Below, piece by piece: positions 7,586 to 17,082 of a stretch of 64,000 bases of DNA. Positions within the stretch are counted from its first letter, which is position 1, and each line of letters begins with the position of its first letter. The notes under the pieces are model-generated. The model had not been told where the DNA came from, searched no databases, and saw nothing but the letters and a program-made list of their open reading frames with translations. The position numbers and the translations under genes were made by a program. This stretch comes from Inquilinus sp. KBS0705 (GTDB taxonomy: Bacteria; Bacteroidota; Bacteroidia; Sphingobacteriales; Sphingobacteriaceae): contig VCCI02000006.1 of NCBI GenBank assembly GCA_005938025.2, positions 1-64,000 of the forward strand, in the 5' to 3' direction.

Positions 7586-10375
7586 TTATTTTTTTGGAGC
7601 CCCGCCGCCCAGTTTGTTAAAGTCCCAGATAACGGATAGCATAAAGTATCGTTTAATTGTAGTGTAGCGGCTTTGGTTGATGCTTTGCCCGTCGGCATTG
7701 CGGCTAAAGCCCTGATTTTGGTTCAGTAAATCGTTACCGCTAAGGCTTAGCTTAAGGGTTTCGTCTTTCATGAAAGATTTGGTTAGGTTGGCATTCACAA
7801 TAAACTGCCTAAAATCGGTAGCAAAAGATTGTGTTGCTGCCTGGTAAGTATAATCGCCATCGGCACCCACCTGTATTTTACCGGGCAGGTAAACGTTAAA
7901 GCGTGCGTTGCCGCTAAAACCGCGGCCATTGTTATTCAGGTCGGGTTGTAACGATGATTGCCCGGTAGAGTAGGTAGGGCCTGCCTGTATACTAAAGTTA
8001 TACTTTTTAGCCACGTATTTGTCGATGCTTAAGCCACCGCGGTAACTATTGGACGTAGTTTTGTTTAAAGCACTGTTTTTTAAGCTAAAGTAGGTACTGC
8101 CGTTAACATTAAAGTTTAAGCCTATATAAAATTCGGGGTTAGGTATTTTACGGCTTAGGTAAACACTGCCATAAAAGTTTGAAGGCTTTTTACCCGGCAG
8201 GTTTAAATACTGTATAGTGCTTTTACCTGTAGTATCGGTAGTGATGTTGCTTACAATAGGGTTAGTAGTAACCGAGTACGAACCATTTAACCATATAGAT
8301 TGCCCGCTAAGTACCTTATAGGAGTTGTAGTTGGCAGATACACGGTGTGTAAACGATGGATCTAAATTCGGGTTACCTAATGTGATATTCAACGGATCGT
8401 TGTTGATGCGTATAGGTTGTATTTGGTCTATAGTAGGTTGTGTAGGGTTGCCATTATAGTTAAACCTGAACGACTGCTGCTGCGATATACGATACTGGTA
8501 GCTGGCCTGCGGGTTCCAGTTGGTAAAGCTACGCTTAAAGGCATTGCCGGTTTCTTCGTCAACCTGTTTAAACCTTACATCAGATACCTTGGTACCAAAG
8601 TTTAAGGTTTGCTTGCCTTTTTTGTAGTTGAATATGGCACCACCCTGGTTAGCAAACTGGTTAAATTTATAGTTGCTGCTCAACGAGTCGTTTAGTAAAT
8701 TATAAACACCCGGTGCCGATTGATCAAACGATTGCCTGTTAGAGTTGGCATTGTTGATATTAACCCCATAGTTTAATACCAATGAAAAGCTTTTGCTTAA
8801 GGGCTCGGTATAAGTGGCGTTAGAAAGGAATTTGGTGCTTTTTGTGTCGTTGGTTTTATACTGGTCAACTACCTTAGTACTATCTAATATGCCCTTGGTG
8901 TAGTAATCGGTATGGGCATTCAAATAACCTTGGGCCTTGCTATCGTTTATGCCGGTAGCTAAGCTAACCGAAAAGGTACGGCCTGCCTTTTTAAGCTTTT
9001 TGTTATAAAATGCGGTGGCATTAAATATTTTACCATCGGCATCGTTTGTTAAATGGCGATCTTGCTTGTTTAGCAATAAATCATTCTCAAAGCTTTGCGA
9101 GTTATCTGAGGTTCGGGTTTTGGTATTTTTAACCGTACCATCAACCGTAAATTTAAGGTTTGATGTAGTATCTAACTTAACCTGGAACATCGCATCCAGC
9201 TTTTGCCTGAATACCGAGTTGTTTGTGGTTTCGTCGGAATTGCTGTTTAACACCCTACCCGGCAAATTATTTTGCGTTAAGGTATTGGCAGTGCCGTTAA
9301 CAGATAGGTCGCCAATTTTATAGTTGGTATTAATAGATTCTTTATCAGCGTTCCATTTATTATCAAAGTGTAAACCACCTGTGCGTGCAATGGGTATGCC
9401 ACGGCCATTGTAACGGCCATCCCACGATTCCAGATCATCGTCATCTCCGCCGTTAATATATATCTCGCCGCTATCGCCAAACTGTAGCCCTTCTGATGTG
9501 CCCAGTTTGTTGTTGTCTTCCCAGCCTAAGCCGGTTTTACCTGTGTTACTCACCGTAGTATAGGCCGAAAACTTCTTTTTCCCTTTAAAACGGTTATATA
9601 AGCCCTGGCCCTGGTAAAAGCCATCGGTACCAATGCCTGCATCTACCTTGCCAAAGTAGCCGTTCTTTTTATCTTCTTTTAGCTTAATGTTGATGGTTTT
9701 GGTTTTCTCTCCGTCATCAATACCGGTAAAGGTGGCCTGGTCGCTTTTTTTATCGTAAAGCTGTACTTTATCTACCATATCGGCACGTATGTTTTTGGTA
9801 ACCAGGGTAGGGTCATCGCCAAAAAACTCCTCGCCATCAACCAATACCTTTGGTACGGCCTGGCCCTGTGCGGTAATTTTACCATCCTTATCTACCTGCA
9901 TGCCGGGTAGCTGACGTATCAGGTCTTCTACCTTCATATTAGGCTCTATTTTAAAAGCCTTGGGGTTAAACTCGGTGGTATCGCCTTTGATTTTAATGGC
10001 AGCTACTGATCCTTTTACAATCACTTCTTTTAACAAGCGCGATTTTAGCAGTAAGCTAACGTTGCCGAAGTCGTGGGTTGATTTTACCGAATCTAACGTA
10101 AATTTTTCTACGTAATCAGCATAGCCGGGGTAGGTGATCAGCAAAATAAAATTGCCTTTGTTTAGGTTGCTCATGCTAAAGCTACCGTTAGGGGCAACAC
10201 GCGTAAATTTCCTTAAAGTAGAATCTTTGGCGTTTAAAATGCTGACAGAAGAATTGGATAATTTAACGTTTGATACAGTATCGGCCACGGTGCCTTTAAC
10301 TGAGTAGTTTGTTTGCGCAAGGCAAGCAAAGGAGCACAAGCATTGCAGTACGAGTGCTGTAATAAAAATTTTCAT
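7586..10375 (-). CDS. TonB-dependent-receptor-like outer-membrane beta-barrel protein
   Basis: 929 aa with a signal peptide (KIFITALVLQCLCSFACLAQ). Residues about 24-110 form a carboxypeptidase-regulatory-like beta-sandwich. A plug domain follows with IKGDTTEFNPKAF and DLIRQLPGMQVDKDGKITAQG, then EEFFGDDPTLVTKNI, and a long barrel ends in MLSVIWDFNKLGGG. This arrangement fits the 'outer membrane beta-barrel family' group rather than SusC, because no SusD-like gene is nearby. It probably imports or interacts with an unknown ligand together with the downstream GLPGLI protein; that is inference from pairing. The long AT-rich upstream stretch (10376-10539) probably holds its promoter. Length is normal for the family. 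Confidence 0.88.
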   Translation of the reverse strand: MKIFITALVLQCLCSFACLAQTNYSVKGTVADTVSNVKLSNSSVSILNAKDSTLRKFTRVAPNGSFSMSNLNKGNFILLITYPGYADYVEKFTLDSVKSTHDFGNVSLLLKSRLLKEVIVKGSVAAIKIKGDTTEFNPKAFKIEPNMKVEDLIRQLPGMQVDKDGKITAQGQAVPKVLVDGEEFFGDDPTLVTKNIRADMVDKVQLYDKKSDQATFTGIDDGEKTKTINIKLKEDKKNGYFGKVDAGIGTDGFYQGQGLYNRFKGKKKFSAYTTVSNTGKTGLGWEDNNKLGTSEGLQFGDSGEIYINGGDDDDLESWDGRYNGRGIPIARTGGLHFDNKWNADKESINTNYKIGDLSVNGTANTLTQNNLPGRVLNSNSDETTNNSVFRQKLDAMFQVKLDTTSNLKFTVDGTVKNTKTRTSDNSQSFENDLLLNKQDRHLTNDADGKIFNATAFYNKKLKKAGRTFSVSLATGINDSKAQGYLNAHTDYYTKGILDSTKVVDQYKTNDTKSTKFLSNATYTEPLSKSFSLVLNYGVNINNANSNRQSFDQSAPGVYNLLNDSLSSNYKFNQFANQGGAIFNYKKGKQTLNFGTKVSDVRFKQVDEETGNAFKRSFTNWNPQASYQYRISQQQSFRFNYNGNPTQPTIDQIQPIRINNDPLNITLGNPNLDPSFTHRVSANYNSYKVLSGQSIWLNGSYSVTTNPIVSNITTDTTGKSTIQYLNLPGKKPSNFYGSVYLSRKIPNPEFYIGLNFNVNGSTYFSLKNSALNKTTSNSYRGGLSIDKYVAKKYNFSIQAGPTYSTGQSSLQPDLNNNGRGFSGNARFNVYLPGKIQVGADGDYTYQAATQSFATDFRQFIVNANLTKSFMKDETLKLSLSGNDLLNQNQGFSRNADGQSINQSRYTTIKRYFMLSVIWDFNKLGGGAPKK

Positions 10376-10539
10376 TCGTGAGGTTTAAGGATAGCTAAGT
10401 TATAACTAAAAACTTAGTAATTAAATTTACACTTGTTAAAAAGTGTTAAATATAGCCTCACATATGTTAAAGTCACATAATTGTTACTTATGCGTGCAAA
10501 CACATATTAACAATGTATAATGTAATTTTTTTTAAAATA

Positions 10540-11094
10540 CTAAAAAGTAAAGGGGCTTTCGTAAGTAGCAAAGGCGGGAAGTTCCTGATCTTTAGCCGAT
10601 AACAGGGCGTCTCGTTCATCTATACCCCAACCAATAGCCAGTGTAGGATCGTTCCAAACGATGCCTGTTTCTGATGCTTTATCGTAATGATTGGTTACTT
10701 TATAAGTAAATATGGTATCGTCTTCTAATGTTACAAAACCGTGCAGGCAACCTACGGGTATCCATAATTGCAGTTTGTTTTTAAACGATAATTCAACACT
10801 TATATGGCGGCCATAAGTTGGCGATCCTTTGCGCGCATCTACCGCAACATCAAGTACGGCACCTTGCACTACACTAACCAGTTTACCCTGGCCAAATGGA
10901 TTAGCCTGGGCATGCAAGCCACGCAGCGTTCCTTTTTTTGACATGGATTGATTGTCTTGCACAAAATCTTCGTTTATGCCGGCTTTTAACAGTGTTTGCT
11001 TGTTATAGCTTTCATAAAAATAGCCTCTGTCATCGGTAAAAACTTTGGGTTCTAATATCAATACGCCGGGGATAATGGTTTCGGTAACGGTCAT
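10540..11094 (-). CDS. rfbC: dTDP-4-dehydrorhamnose 3,5-epimerase
   Basis: 184 aa, the usual size of RmlC/RfbC cupin epimerases. Signature segments are visible in order: KVFTDDRGYFYESYN, KGTLRGLHAQ (catalytic His in RGLH), QGKLVSVVQGAVLDVAVDAR, the WIPVGCLHGFVTLED cupin strand, YKVTNHYDKASETGI and NDPTLAIGW. It converts dTDP-4-keto-6-deoxyglucose to the rhamnose precursor for surface polysaccharide. The usual partners rfbA, rfbB and rfbD are not adjacent, so this copy is separated from any rhamnose operon in the window. The upstream DUF4286 gene ends 2 bp before its ATG on the same strand, indicating cotranscription. HAQ replaces the common HYQ after the catalytic His. Confidence 0.9.
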   Translation of the reverse strand: MTVTETIIPGVLILEPKVFTDDRGYFYESYNKQTLLKAGINEDFVQDNQSMSKKGTLRGLHAQANPFGQGKLVSVVQGAVLDVAVDARKGSPTYGRHISVELSFKNKLQLWIPVGCLHGFVTLEDDTIFTYKVTNHYDKASETGIVWNDPTLAIGWGIDERDALLSAKDQELPAFATYESPFTF

Positions 11095-11096
11095 GG

Positions 11097-11399
11097 TTAG
11101 TCTACGGTTTTCATTAAAGTATTAAACATTACAAACTTTTCGGGGAAGCGCTGGTGATGTGCATCCTGAAAACGGAACAAGTGTTTATCATAAAAACCGT
11201 TAAAATCTTCAATAGAATCGGCATTATACTGGATACAATAAGTAGTGCCCTCGTTTGGCGAATCAACAATGTTCAATATCCTGTACGAGCTAAAGTGCCC
11301 TGTTGCCATTACAGCGGGTATATGCTCTTCTTTAACCCATTGCAGCCATTCCTGCTCAATGGCATCATCTAAAATAAAAGTATCGTTATATACAATCAT
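11097..11399 (-). CDS. DUF4286 family protein
   Basis: 100 aa, small and soluble, without a signal peptide. It starts MIVYNDTFILDDAIEQEWLQWVKEEHIPAVMATG, the characteristic N-terminus of DUF4286, which resembles a ferredoxin-like dimeric alpha/beta-barrel fold. A later part contains GTTYCIQYNADS. No reaction is known for the family. Its stop codon is 2 bp from the rfbC start on the same strand, so the genes are probably one transcript, although a functional link is not obvious. Upstream (11400-11586) lies a repeat-containing spacer with an ATCGGACGGACGGACACCC word. Confidence 0.82.
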   Translation of the reverse strand: MIVYNDTFILDDAIEQEWLQWVKEEHIPAVMATGHFSSYRILNIVDSPNEGTTYCIQYNADSIEDFNGFYDKHLFRFQDAHHQRFPEKFVMFNTLMKTVD

Positions 11400-11586
11400 G
11401 CTGTAAAAATACCGATTGCATTTGATTTTGCAGATTTTAAATTTATTTCAACTATTAATAACCCCAACGTAGTTGCAATGTCCGAAGCGGTAGCTATATC
11501 GGACGGACGGACACCCAAATGACTACACGTTTAGCGGTTGCTTTGTGGCTATTGGTGCTGGTAGTGGAGTTGTGGAAACTCGCCTG

Positions 11587-13398
11587 CTACGTTCCATCGT
11601 TCTTATCGCCCCTTAACAGCCTGAAACGCTTTCGGGCATCGTTTAACCAAAGGCTGCCCTGGTAATTGCTTATTATTTTTTGGTAATAGGTTTTGGCCAG
11701 TTCGGGGTTGTTAAGTTTGGTTTCGTAAATATCGCCCAGCATAAATACCGCGTCATCGGCCCAAAGATCGTCGGCATGGCTTTCGGTAATTTTTTTGAGC
11801 AGCACAGTGGCATTGGTATAATCTTTTTGTTGTAGCAGTATACGCGCCTTTGCCATTAAAATATCGGCGGCAAGCAAATTGCCGGGATATAGTTTATCTA
11901 TGCTATCCAGGGTTGTAAATGCCTTCGTGGTTTGCTCGGCAAATATCAACAGGTCGGCCCTTGCATAAAGTTTTAACGCACTGCCGCTGCTGTCAACCGC
12001 CAAATTATCGCTTATTAATAACGAAAGGTTAAGCGCATCGTTGGCTATTAATTGCGATGTGGCTGCTTTTAAAATATCCAATTGCCTGCGCGCCCAGTTA
12101 AAATCGCCGGTATAATAGGCCAGTTTAGCATTGCGCAAAAGTGCATCTTGCCCAATTTGGGTATTGACGTTGGCTTTTTCTACCTGGCTGTAAACCAACG
12201 TGGCATCCCATGGTTGGTTGTTCAGTAAGTAAATATCACCTAAATCCAGCTTGCAGCTTGCCAATAACTGCGGCCTTACACCGGGGATAGTTATTGTGCT
12301 CTCTAACAGTGTTTGGGCATCTTTTAATTTATGGAGTTTAAAAGCCTGTAGATTGGCCAGTTTTTGCAGGGCAAAAGCCGTATTGCGTGTACGGCCAAAT
12401 TCGGCAAGCAGGTTTATATAATCGCTCTCCAAACTAAGCAGATCAGTCTGCGTGTACCTGCCGCTGGTCACCTTTAAGTTTTTGGTGTTAATGAGTTCTA
12501 TTTTGGCCGCTACATAATTGGGGTCGTCTTTATTACCCTTACTGATAATATACTCGTACCCGCGTATAGCGGCATCATAAGCCTCGTTAGCCACCAGTGT
12601 TTTGCTAAGCTCGGCCACTTTACTGCCATCATCGTTTTGGCGGCGGCTTAGTGCAAGTACCTGGTTAAGGGCCTGGTCAAATTCCTTTTGCTGCAAAAAC
12701 TGCCAGGTTAGCAAATCGGTGTATACCACCTGTTGCGGGTCTTTTTGTATTCTTTTTAGCAGGGCTGTTTTTAGCATCGCATAATCATCGGGCCCTTCGT
12801 ATATCGATGAGAATGTGTTTTCGGCCTGGCTTAAAAATACCGGGTTAAGGGGTAAAAAGTTCAGGTACTCCTCGGTAAGTTCTACCTTATCGCGTTTGTA
12901 GCGGTAAAGGGTTATCAGTTCAAAACTAAACAGGGCATCGTTATTTAGCAGCTTACGGCCCTGCTTAAATATCTTCACAGCATAATCAACATTGGCATTC
13001 TGGTAAAATTGTGATGCCAGGCTGGCTATCTGGTTTTGGTCGGCAGGCAGGTTTTTGATCAGGTCGGCATAAATGGCTTCGGCTTTAGGCGTATTGCCTT
13101 GCTGGGTATAAACAGCGCCCAAAGCCACGGGGTACTCCATGTCGTCGGGGTGTTTTTTCATCATCTTTTTGGTGATGCTTTCGGCGTCATCAAATTTTTT
13201 GGCGGTAATTAAGCTGTTAAAATATTGCTGATAATAAGCCTCATTATCTTGCCGGTATAGCTTCTGGTATATGTCAAGGGCCTTTTGTGTTTCGCCATTG
13301 GCAGTATATTGGCGCGCCAATTCCAAATCGTTTGTTTGTGCAAAAACGGCTGTGTAAAGCAGTGTGAAAAATAAAATAAGCAGGTGTATACGCTTCAT
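11587..13398 (-). CDS. Large secreted tetratricopeptide-repeat protein
   Basis: 603 aa with a signal peptide (MKRIHLLILFFTLLYTAVFAQ). TPR-like helical repeats run through most of the length, for example ARQYTANGETQKALDIYQKLY, ALGAVYTQQGNTPKAEAIYADL and, near the C-terminus, GDIYETKLNNPELAKTYYQKI. It is most likely a periplasmic scaffold or cell-envelope assembly protein; the partner is unknown. It is transcribed divergently from the S9-like/two-component unit across a 129 bp intergenic region, so shared regulation is possible. It is not recognisably a Por/Spr type IX component. Confidence 0.8.
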   Translation of the reverse strand: MKRIHLLILFFTLLYTAVFAQTNDLELARQYTANGETQKALDIYQKLYRQDNEAYYQQYFNSLITAKKFDDAESITKKMMKKHPDDMEYPVALGAVYTQQGNTPKAEAIYADLIKNLPADQNQIASLASQFYQNANVDYAVKIFKQGRKLLNNDALFSFELITLYRYKRDKVELTEEYLNFLPLNPVFLSQAENTFSSIYEGPDDYAMLKTALLKRIQKDPQQVVYTDLLTWQFLQQKEFDQALNQVLALSRRQNDDGSKVAELSKTLVANEAYDAAIRGYEYIISKGNKDDPNYVAAKIELINTKNLKVTSGRYTQTDLLSLESDYINLLAEFGRTRNTAFALQKLANLQAFKLHKLKDAQTLLESTITIPGVRPQLLASCKLDLGDIYLLNNQPWDATLVYSQVEKANVNTQIGQDALLRNAKLAYYTGDFNWARRQLDILKAATSQLIANDALNLSLLISDNLAVDSSGSALKLYARADLLIFAEQTTKAFTTLDSIDKLYPGNLLAADILMAKARILLQQKDYTNATVLLKKITESHADDLWADDAVFMLGDIYETKLNNPELAKTYYQKIISNYQGSLWLNDARKRFRLLRGDKNDGT

Positions 13399-13469
13399 TC
13401 TTTTTATATATTTATAAGCCGTTTAGGCTTTTTTATATAACGCTTTAAGAGGGTAAAATTGTAGTGACA

Positions 13470-13501
13470 TTGGTGTAAGGTTAATCAAAATAACTAATTT
13501 G
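13470..13501 (+). promoter_or_regulatory. Candidate Bacteroidota-type promoter for the S9-like/two-component unit
   Basis: A TTG at 13470-13472 is followed after 21 bp by CTAATTTG at 13494-13501. This matches the Bacteroidota housekeeping sigma pattern (TTG near -33, TAnnTTTG near -7) in seven of eight -7 positions. It lies 26 bp upstream of the ATG at 13528. The pattern is short, so it is only a candidate. Confidence 0.4.
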
Positions 13502-13527
13502 ACCCTTGTTTATTTAAGTTGACATCC

Positions 13528-15417
13528 ATGTACGGTCGGTTCAGATCAATTTTAATAGTTATTGCCCTAATATTTGCGTGTGCATGTAAGCAAAACACGG
13601 TGCGGCAAATAGCTGTAAGCGATTTTTTTAAAACACCCGAAAAAACCTTTTTTAAGATATCGCCCGACGGGAATTACATCTCCTATTTAAAGCCTTATAA
13701 AGATAAGCAAAATATCTACATCCGGTCGTTAGTTGACGGTACCGAACACATGGCTACTACCTTTACCGATTACTCGGTACGTGACTACACCTGGACATTT
13801 AGTAATCAAATTGTACTAACACAGGATATTATTGCGGTAGATGAATTTCGGCTTTACACGCTTGATGTAGCGTCGCTAAAGCTAAAAAGCCTGCTCAATT
13901 TAGATAAGGCCCGCATACGTATACTAAATCGTAATCGCCAAAACCCTGATATTATTACCGTGGCTATGAACAAACGCGACCCGGTAAATTTTGATGTATA
14001 CCGTTTAAACGTTAAAACCGGCGACTTGCAACCCTACCTGCTAAACCCCGGTAACATTACCAAATGGTACCCCGACCCAGATGGCAGTATACGCATGGTA
14101 AAGGTATCTGACGGGGTGAACGAAAGTATATTGTATCGCCCAACCGAAAGTGCCGGATTTACCACTATTATTAAAAATAACTTTAAAGACAGGGTAGAGC
14201 CTATTGCGTTTACAGGTGTTGCCAAAAATTTTTACGCGCTATCAAATGTAAACCGCGATAAAACTGCTCTGATAGAGATTAATGCCGAAAATGGCAAACA
14301 AGTAAAGGTAGTTTACCAAAGCGATAAGGCCGATATATTAGATGTAAGCTACTCTAAAAATAAACGTCGCTTAGAGATGGTATCATGGGAAGAGGCAAAA
14401 CCGCAAAAGCATTTTTTAGATGGCGATGTAGAACAGCTTTATAAGAATTTGTCGGGGAAAATAAAGGGGAACAACCTTGAGATTGTTGACCGGGACAGTG
14501 CCGAGAATAAATTTATAATAGTAAGCTATACTGATAAAAACCCCGGATCGTATTACCTGTATGAACGTAGCCACGATAAGTTAAGCAAACTGGGCGATAT
14601 AAACCCCGAGATACATGCTGAAGAATTATGCGATATGCAGCCGGTTGCTTTTAAGGCAAGCGATGGCATGCTGATAAACGGGTATCTTACCATCCCCAGG
14701 AATAAAGACAGGAACAATTTGTCTGTAGTAGTGATGCCGCACGACGGTATTTGGGGCCGCGATTCGTGGGGCTACGATGCCGAAGTGCAGTTTTTGGCTA
14801 ACCGGGGTTATGCCGTTTTCCAGGTGAATTACCGTGGATCGGCGGGTTATGGCAAGGCTTTTCGTAATGCAGGCTATAAGCAGGTTGGCGGAAAGATACA
14901 GCAGGATATTACCGATGGGGTACAATGGTTAATAGCCAATAAAATAGCAAACCCTAAAAAGATAGCCATATTTGGTGGGGGTTTTGGTGGTTTCTCGGCA
15001 TTATATGGTGTATCGTTCCATCCCGAATTGTACAATTGCGCTATAATGAAATATGGCCTGATCAACTTTTTTACCTATTTAAAGGATGCGCCGCCATTTT
15101 TTAAGCCGTATTTAAGCATGATATACGAGATGATTGGTAACCCCGAAACGGATGCCGAACAGTTAAGGGCAATATCGCCGGTGTTTCATACCGATAAAAT
15201 TAAAAGTCCGCTGCTTATTTTTCAGGGAGCTAAAGATCCCCGTGCTAACATCAGCGAATTGAACCAGTTTGTTCGTGAGATAAAAAAACGTAATGTGCCG
15301 GTTACTTACCGCCTTAAAGAAAACGAACGCGCCTACTTTAAAAGCGAACACAACCGCTTAGAGATGTATAGCGAGATAGAAAAATTTCTGGACACCAATA
15401 TGCAGGTTAAACGTTAA
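13528..15417 (+). CDS. S9-peptidase-like lipoprotein lacking catalytic Ser and His (probable pseudoenzyme)
   Basis: 629 aa from ATG 13528; an in-frame TTG at 13519 is less likely. The N-terminus RSILIVIALIFACACK looks like a lipoprotein signal. A beta-propeller-like half precedes an alpha/beta-hydrolase half with GYAVFQVNYRGSAGYG, normal for acylaminoacyl-peptidase-type S9 enzymes. The nucleophile motif GGSxGG instead reads FGGGFGGFSA, with Gly at residue 485 (codon GGT 14980-14982). The Asp loop is kept (FQGAKDPR, Asp570). The His loop, normally DEGHGF, reads NERAYFKSEHNR, with Ala602 at the His position. The protein is therefore probably catalytically dead but folded. It sits 6 bp upstream of a sensor kinase gene, so a ligand-binding or signalling role is plausible. 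Confidence 0.8.
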   Translation: MYGRFRSILIVIALIFACACKQNTVRQIAVSDFFKTPEKTFFKISPDGNYISYLKPYKDKQNIYIRSLVDGTEHMATTFTDYSVRDYTWTFSNQIVLTQDIIAVDEFRLYTLDVASLKLKSLLNLDKARIRILNRNRQNPDIITVAMNKRDPVNFDVYRLNVKTGDLQPYLLNPGNITKWYPDPDGSIRMVKVSDGVNESILYRPTESAGFTTIIKNNFKDRVEPIAFTGVAKNFYALSNVNRDKTALIEINAENGKQVKVVYQSDKADILDVSYSKNKRRLEMVSWEEAKPQKHFLDGDVEQLYKNLSGKIKGNNLEIVDRDSAENKFIIVSYTDKNPGSYYLYERSHDKLSKLGDINPEIHAEELCDMQPVAFKASDGMLINGYLTIPRNKDRNNLSVVVMPHDGIWGRDSWGYDAEVQFLANRGYAVFQVNYRGSAGYGKAFRNAGYKQVGGKIQQDITDGVQWLIANKIANPKKIAIFGGGFGGFSALYGVSFHPELYNCAIMKYGLINFFTYLKDAPPFFKPYLSMIYEMIGNPETDAEQLRAISPVFHTDKIKSPLLIFQGAKDPRANISELNQFVREIKKRNVPVTYRLKENERAYFKSEHNRLEMYSEIEKFLDTNMQVKR

Positions 15418-15423
15418 CCTGTT

Positions 15424-17067
15424 ATGAAACTGGAGAGAAATATTTATCGTAAAAACTTTTCGCTAATAGCCAGTTTTTTGGTGCTGATTACAGTGAGCCT
15501 TATCATCGCTATTTTCATATCATATAAGCTTACTGCCAAATACGTCGAGAATGAGTTCGCCTCCAAAAAGATAGAGGTTTGGGAACAAACCATTAAGCCC
15601 TATTACGATTTTTTCCAGATCAAAATCCCAGAGATAACATCCTATCAGGGCTTTTTAGACTCTACTTCTGCAGCAAATTACTCGGGTACGGTATTTAAAA
15701 GTTACCCCTTTGTGCGCAAAGTGCTTTTTTACGATATACAAATTGGCAACCCCCAAATAAAATCAGGTTTTGCCGATAATCAATGGATATCCGTTAAGGC
15801 TATTTATCAATATAAGCCTAAGCGTGGTAAGGTGAAGGGTATTAAAGATATGGCCTGGGCCTATGGCGAAGATTTTAAGCAAATGGCTTTTAAATTCAGC
15901 AATTTTATCAGCGTTGCCGATACTACTCAACTACCTACTCAGGACGAGATATTCAAAACCTTTTATGATGTTAACCCCGATAAGATAAGCTACTTAAACA
16001 TCCCCCGCCGGGAGGATATTAAATTATACAGGTCTTTACTAAAAAACCAACGATCAGCGGCTTTTTATAAGCAAAATATGCTAACCTTTTTACTGGATGC
16101 ACACTACCTGAGGGTAAGAAACACGCACCCAGAATTATACGAAAAGGTAACCATAGAGCCGATAGTGTACGACCCATTGGAGGTAGAAGGCGGTCGTATA
16201 GTTACCGAGGTAGCTTTGCCTGGTGCGCTATCAAACTTTAAATTGTACTTTATATCTGCAAAGGGGCATTTAACCGAAGAGATAGACCGCCGCTTTTTGC
16301 CTATAGGTGCAATTATATTGCTTATTTATTTTTGCCTGGTACTTATAGGCTGGTTAATATACCGCAACCTAAATGTGAATTTGAAGATATTTAAGCTGCA
16401 GTACGATTTTATAAACAACTTTACCCACGAGTTTAAAACACCGGTAAGCGTTATAAAAATTGCCGGCTCTAACCTTAAGGGCGATGCCGAGCTGAGCGAG
16501 CGCCAGCGCAAACATTATGGTAAGATACTTGATGAGGAGGCCGATAAGCTAAACGAGCTGATGAACAAGCTGCTATCCTTCACCCAGTTAGAGAACAGAT
16601 CGATAAATATTAAGCGCGAAGAGATAGAGCTAAAAACCTTTGTGAAAGGTTATATCGATACCTTTAAAATAAAATATCCTGATTTTAAGCTAAGTTTTGC
16701 CATTGAAGATATTACGAATATTAACAGTGACCCGGTGCTGCTAGGCAGTGTTTTTCAGAATTTAATGGAGAATGCATACAAATATTCGCATCCGGGTAAA
16801 AAGGAATTATACATCAATATAAAACAAGAGAAGCGGAATATTGTATTTTCGTTTGCTGATAAGGGAATAGGTATGGCCAAAAACCTGCAGGGCGATGTGT
16901 TTAAAAAGTTTTACCGCATAGAGAACCAGTATAACCAAAACGGAAGCGTAGGCTTAGGTTTGGCATTTTGTAAAGAGCTGGTTAACTTTATGAATGGTGA
17001 TATTACCCTGGTAAGCAAGATAAATGAAGGTACAACGTTTATAGTTACATTGCCCTTAGATAATTAG
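15424..17067 (+). CDS. Membrane sensor histidine kinase
   Basis: 547 aa. TM1 is at about residues 12-33 and TM2 at about 295-316, with a large periplasmic domain of roughly 260 residues between them. There is no obvious HAMP domain. The cytoplasmic part starts with an HisKA helix pair containing the phospho-acceptor His335 in FTHEFKTPVSVIKIAG. The HATPase domain follows with NLMENAYKYSHPGK (N box), DKGIGMAKN (G1) and GLGLAFCKELV (G2). It starts 6 bp after the S9-like lipoprotein gene and ends 15 bp before the response regulator, making a three-gene operon. The large extracytoplasmic domain facing a cosecreted lipoprotein suggests the two may interact, which is inference. Confidence 0.92.
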   Translation: MKLERNIYRKNFSLIASFLVLITVSLIIAIFISYKLTAKYVENEFASKKIEVWEQTIKPYYDFFQIKIPEITSYQGFLDSTSAANYSGTVFKSYPFVRKVLFYDIQIGNPQIKSGFADNQWISVKAIYQYKPKRGKVKGIKDMAWAYGEDFKQMAFKFSNFISVADTTQLPTQDEIFKTFYDVNPDKISYLNIPRREDIKLYRSLLKNQRSAAFYKQNMLTFLLDAHYLRVRNTHPELYEKVTIEPIVYDPLEVEGGRIVTEVALPGALSNFKLYFISAKGHLTEEIDRRFLPIGAIILLIYFCLVLIGWLIYRNLNVNLKIFKLQYDFINNFTHEFKTPVSVIKIAGSNLKGDAELSERQRKHYGKILDEEADKLNELMNKLLSFTQLENRSINIKREEIELKTFVKGYIDTFKIKYPDFKLSFAIEDITNINSDPVLLGSVFQNLMENAYKYSHPGKKELYINIKQEKRNIVFSFADKGIGMAKNLQGDVFKKFYRIENQYNQNGSVGLGLAFCKELVNFMNGDITLVSKINEGTTFIVTLPLDN

Positions 17068-17082
17068 ATCACAACATAAAAA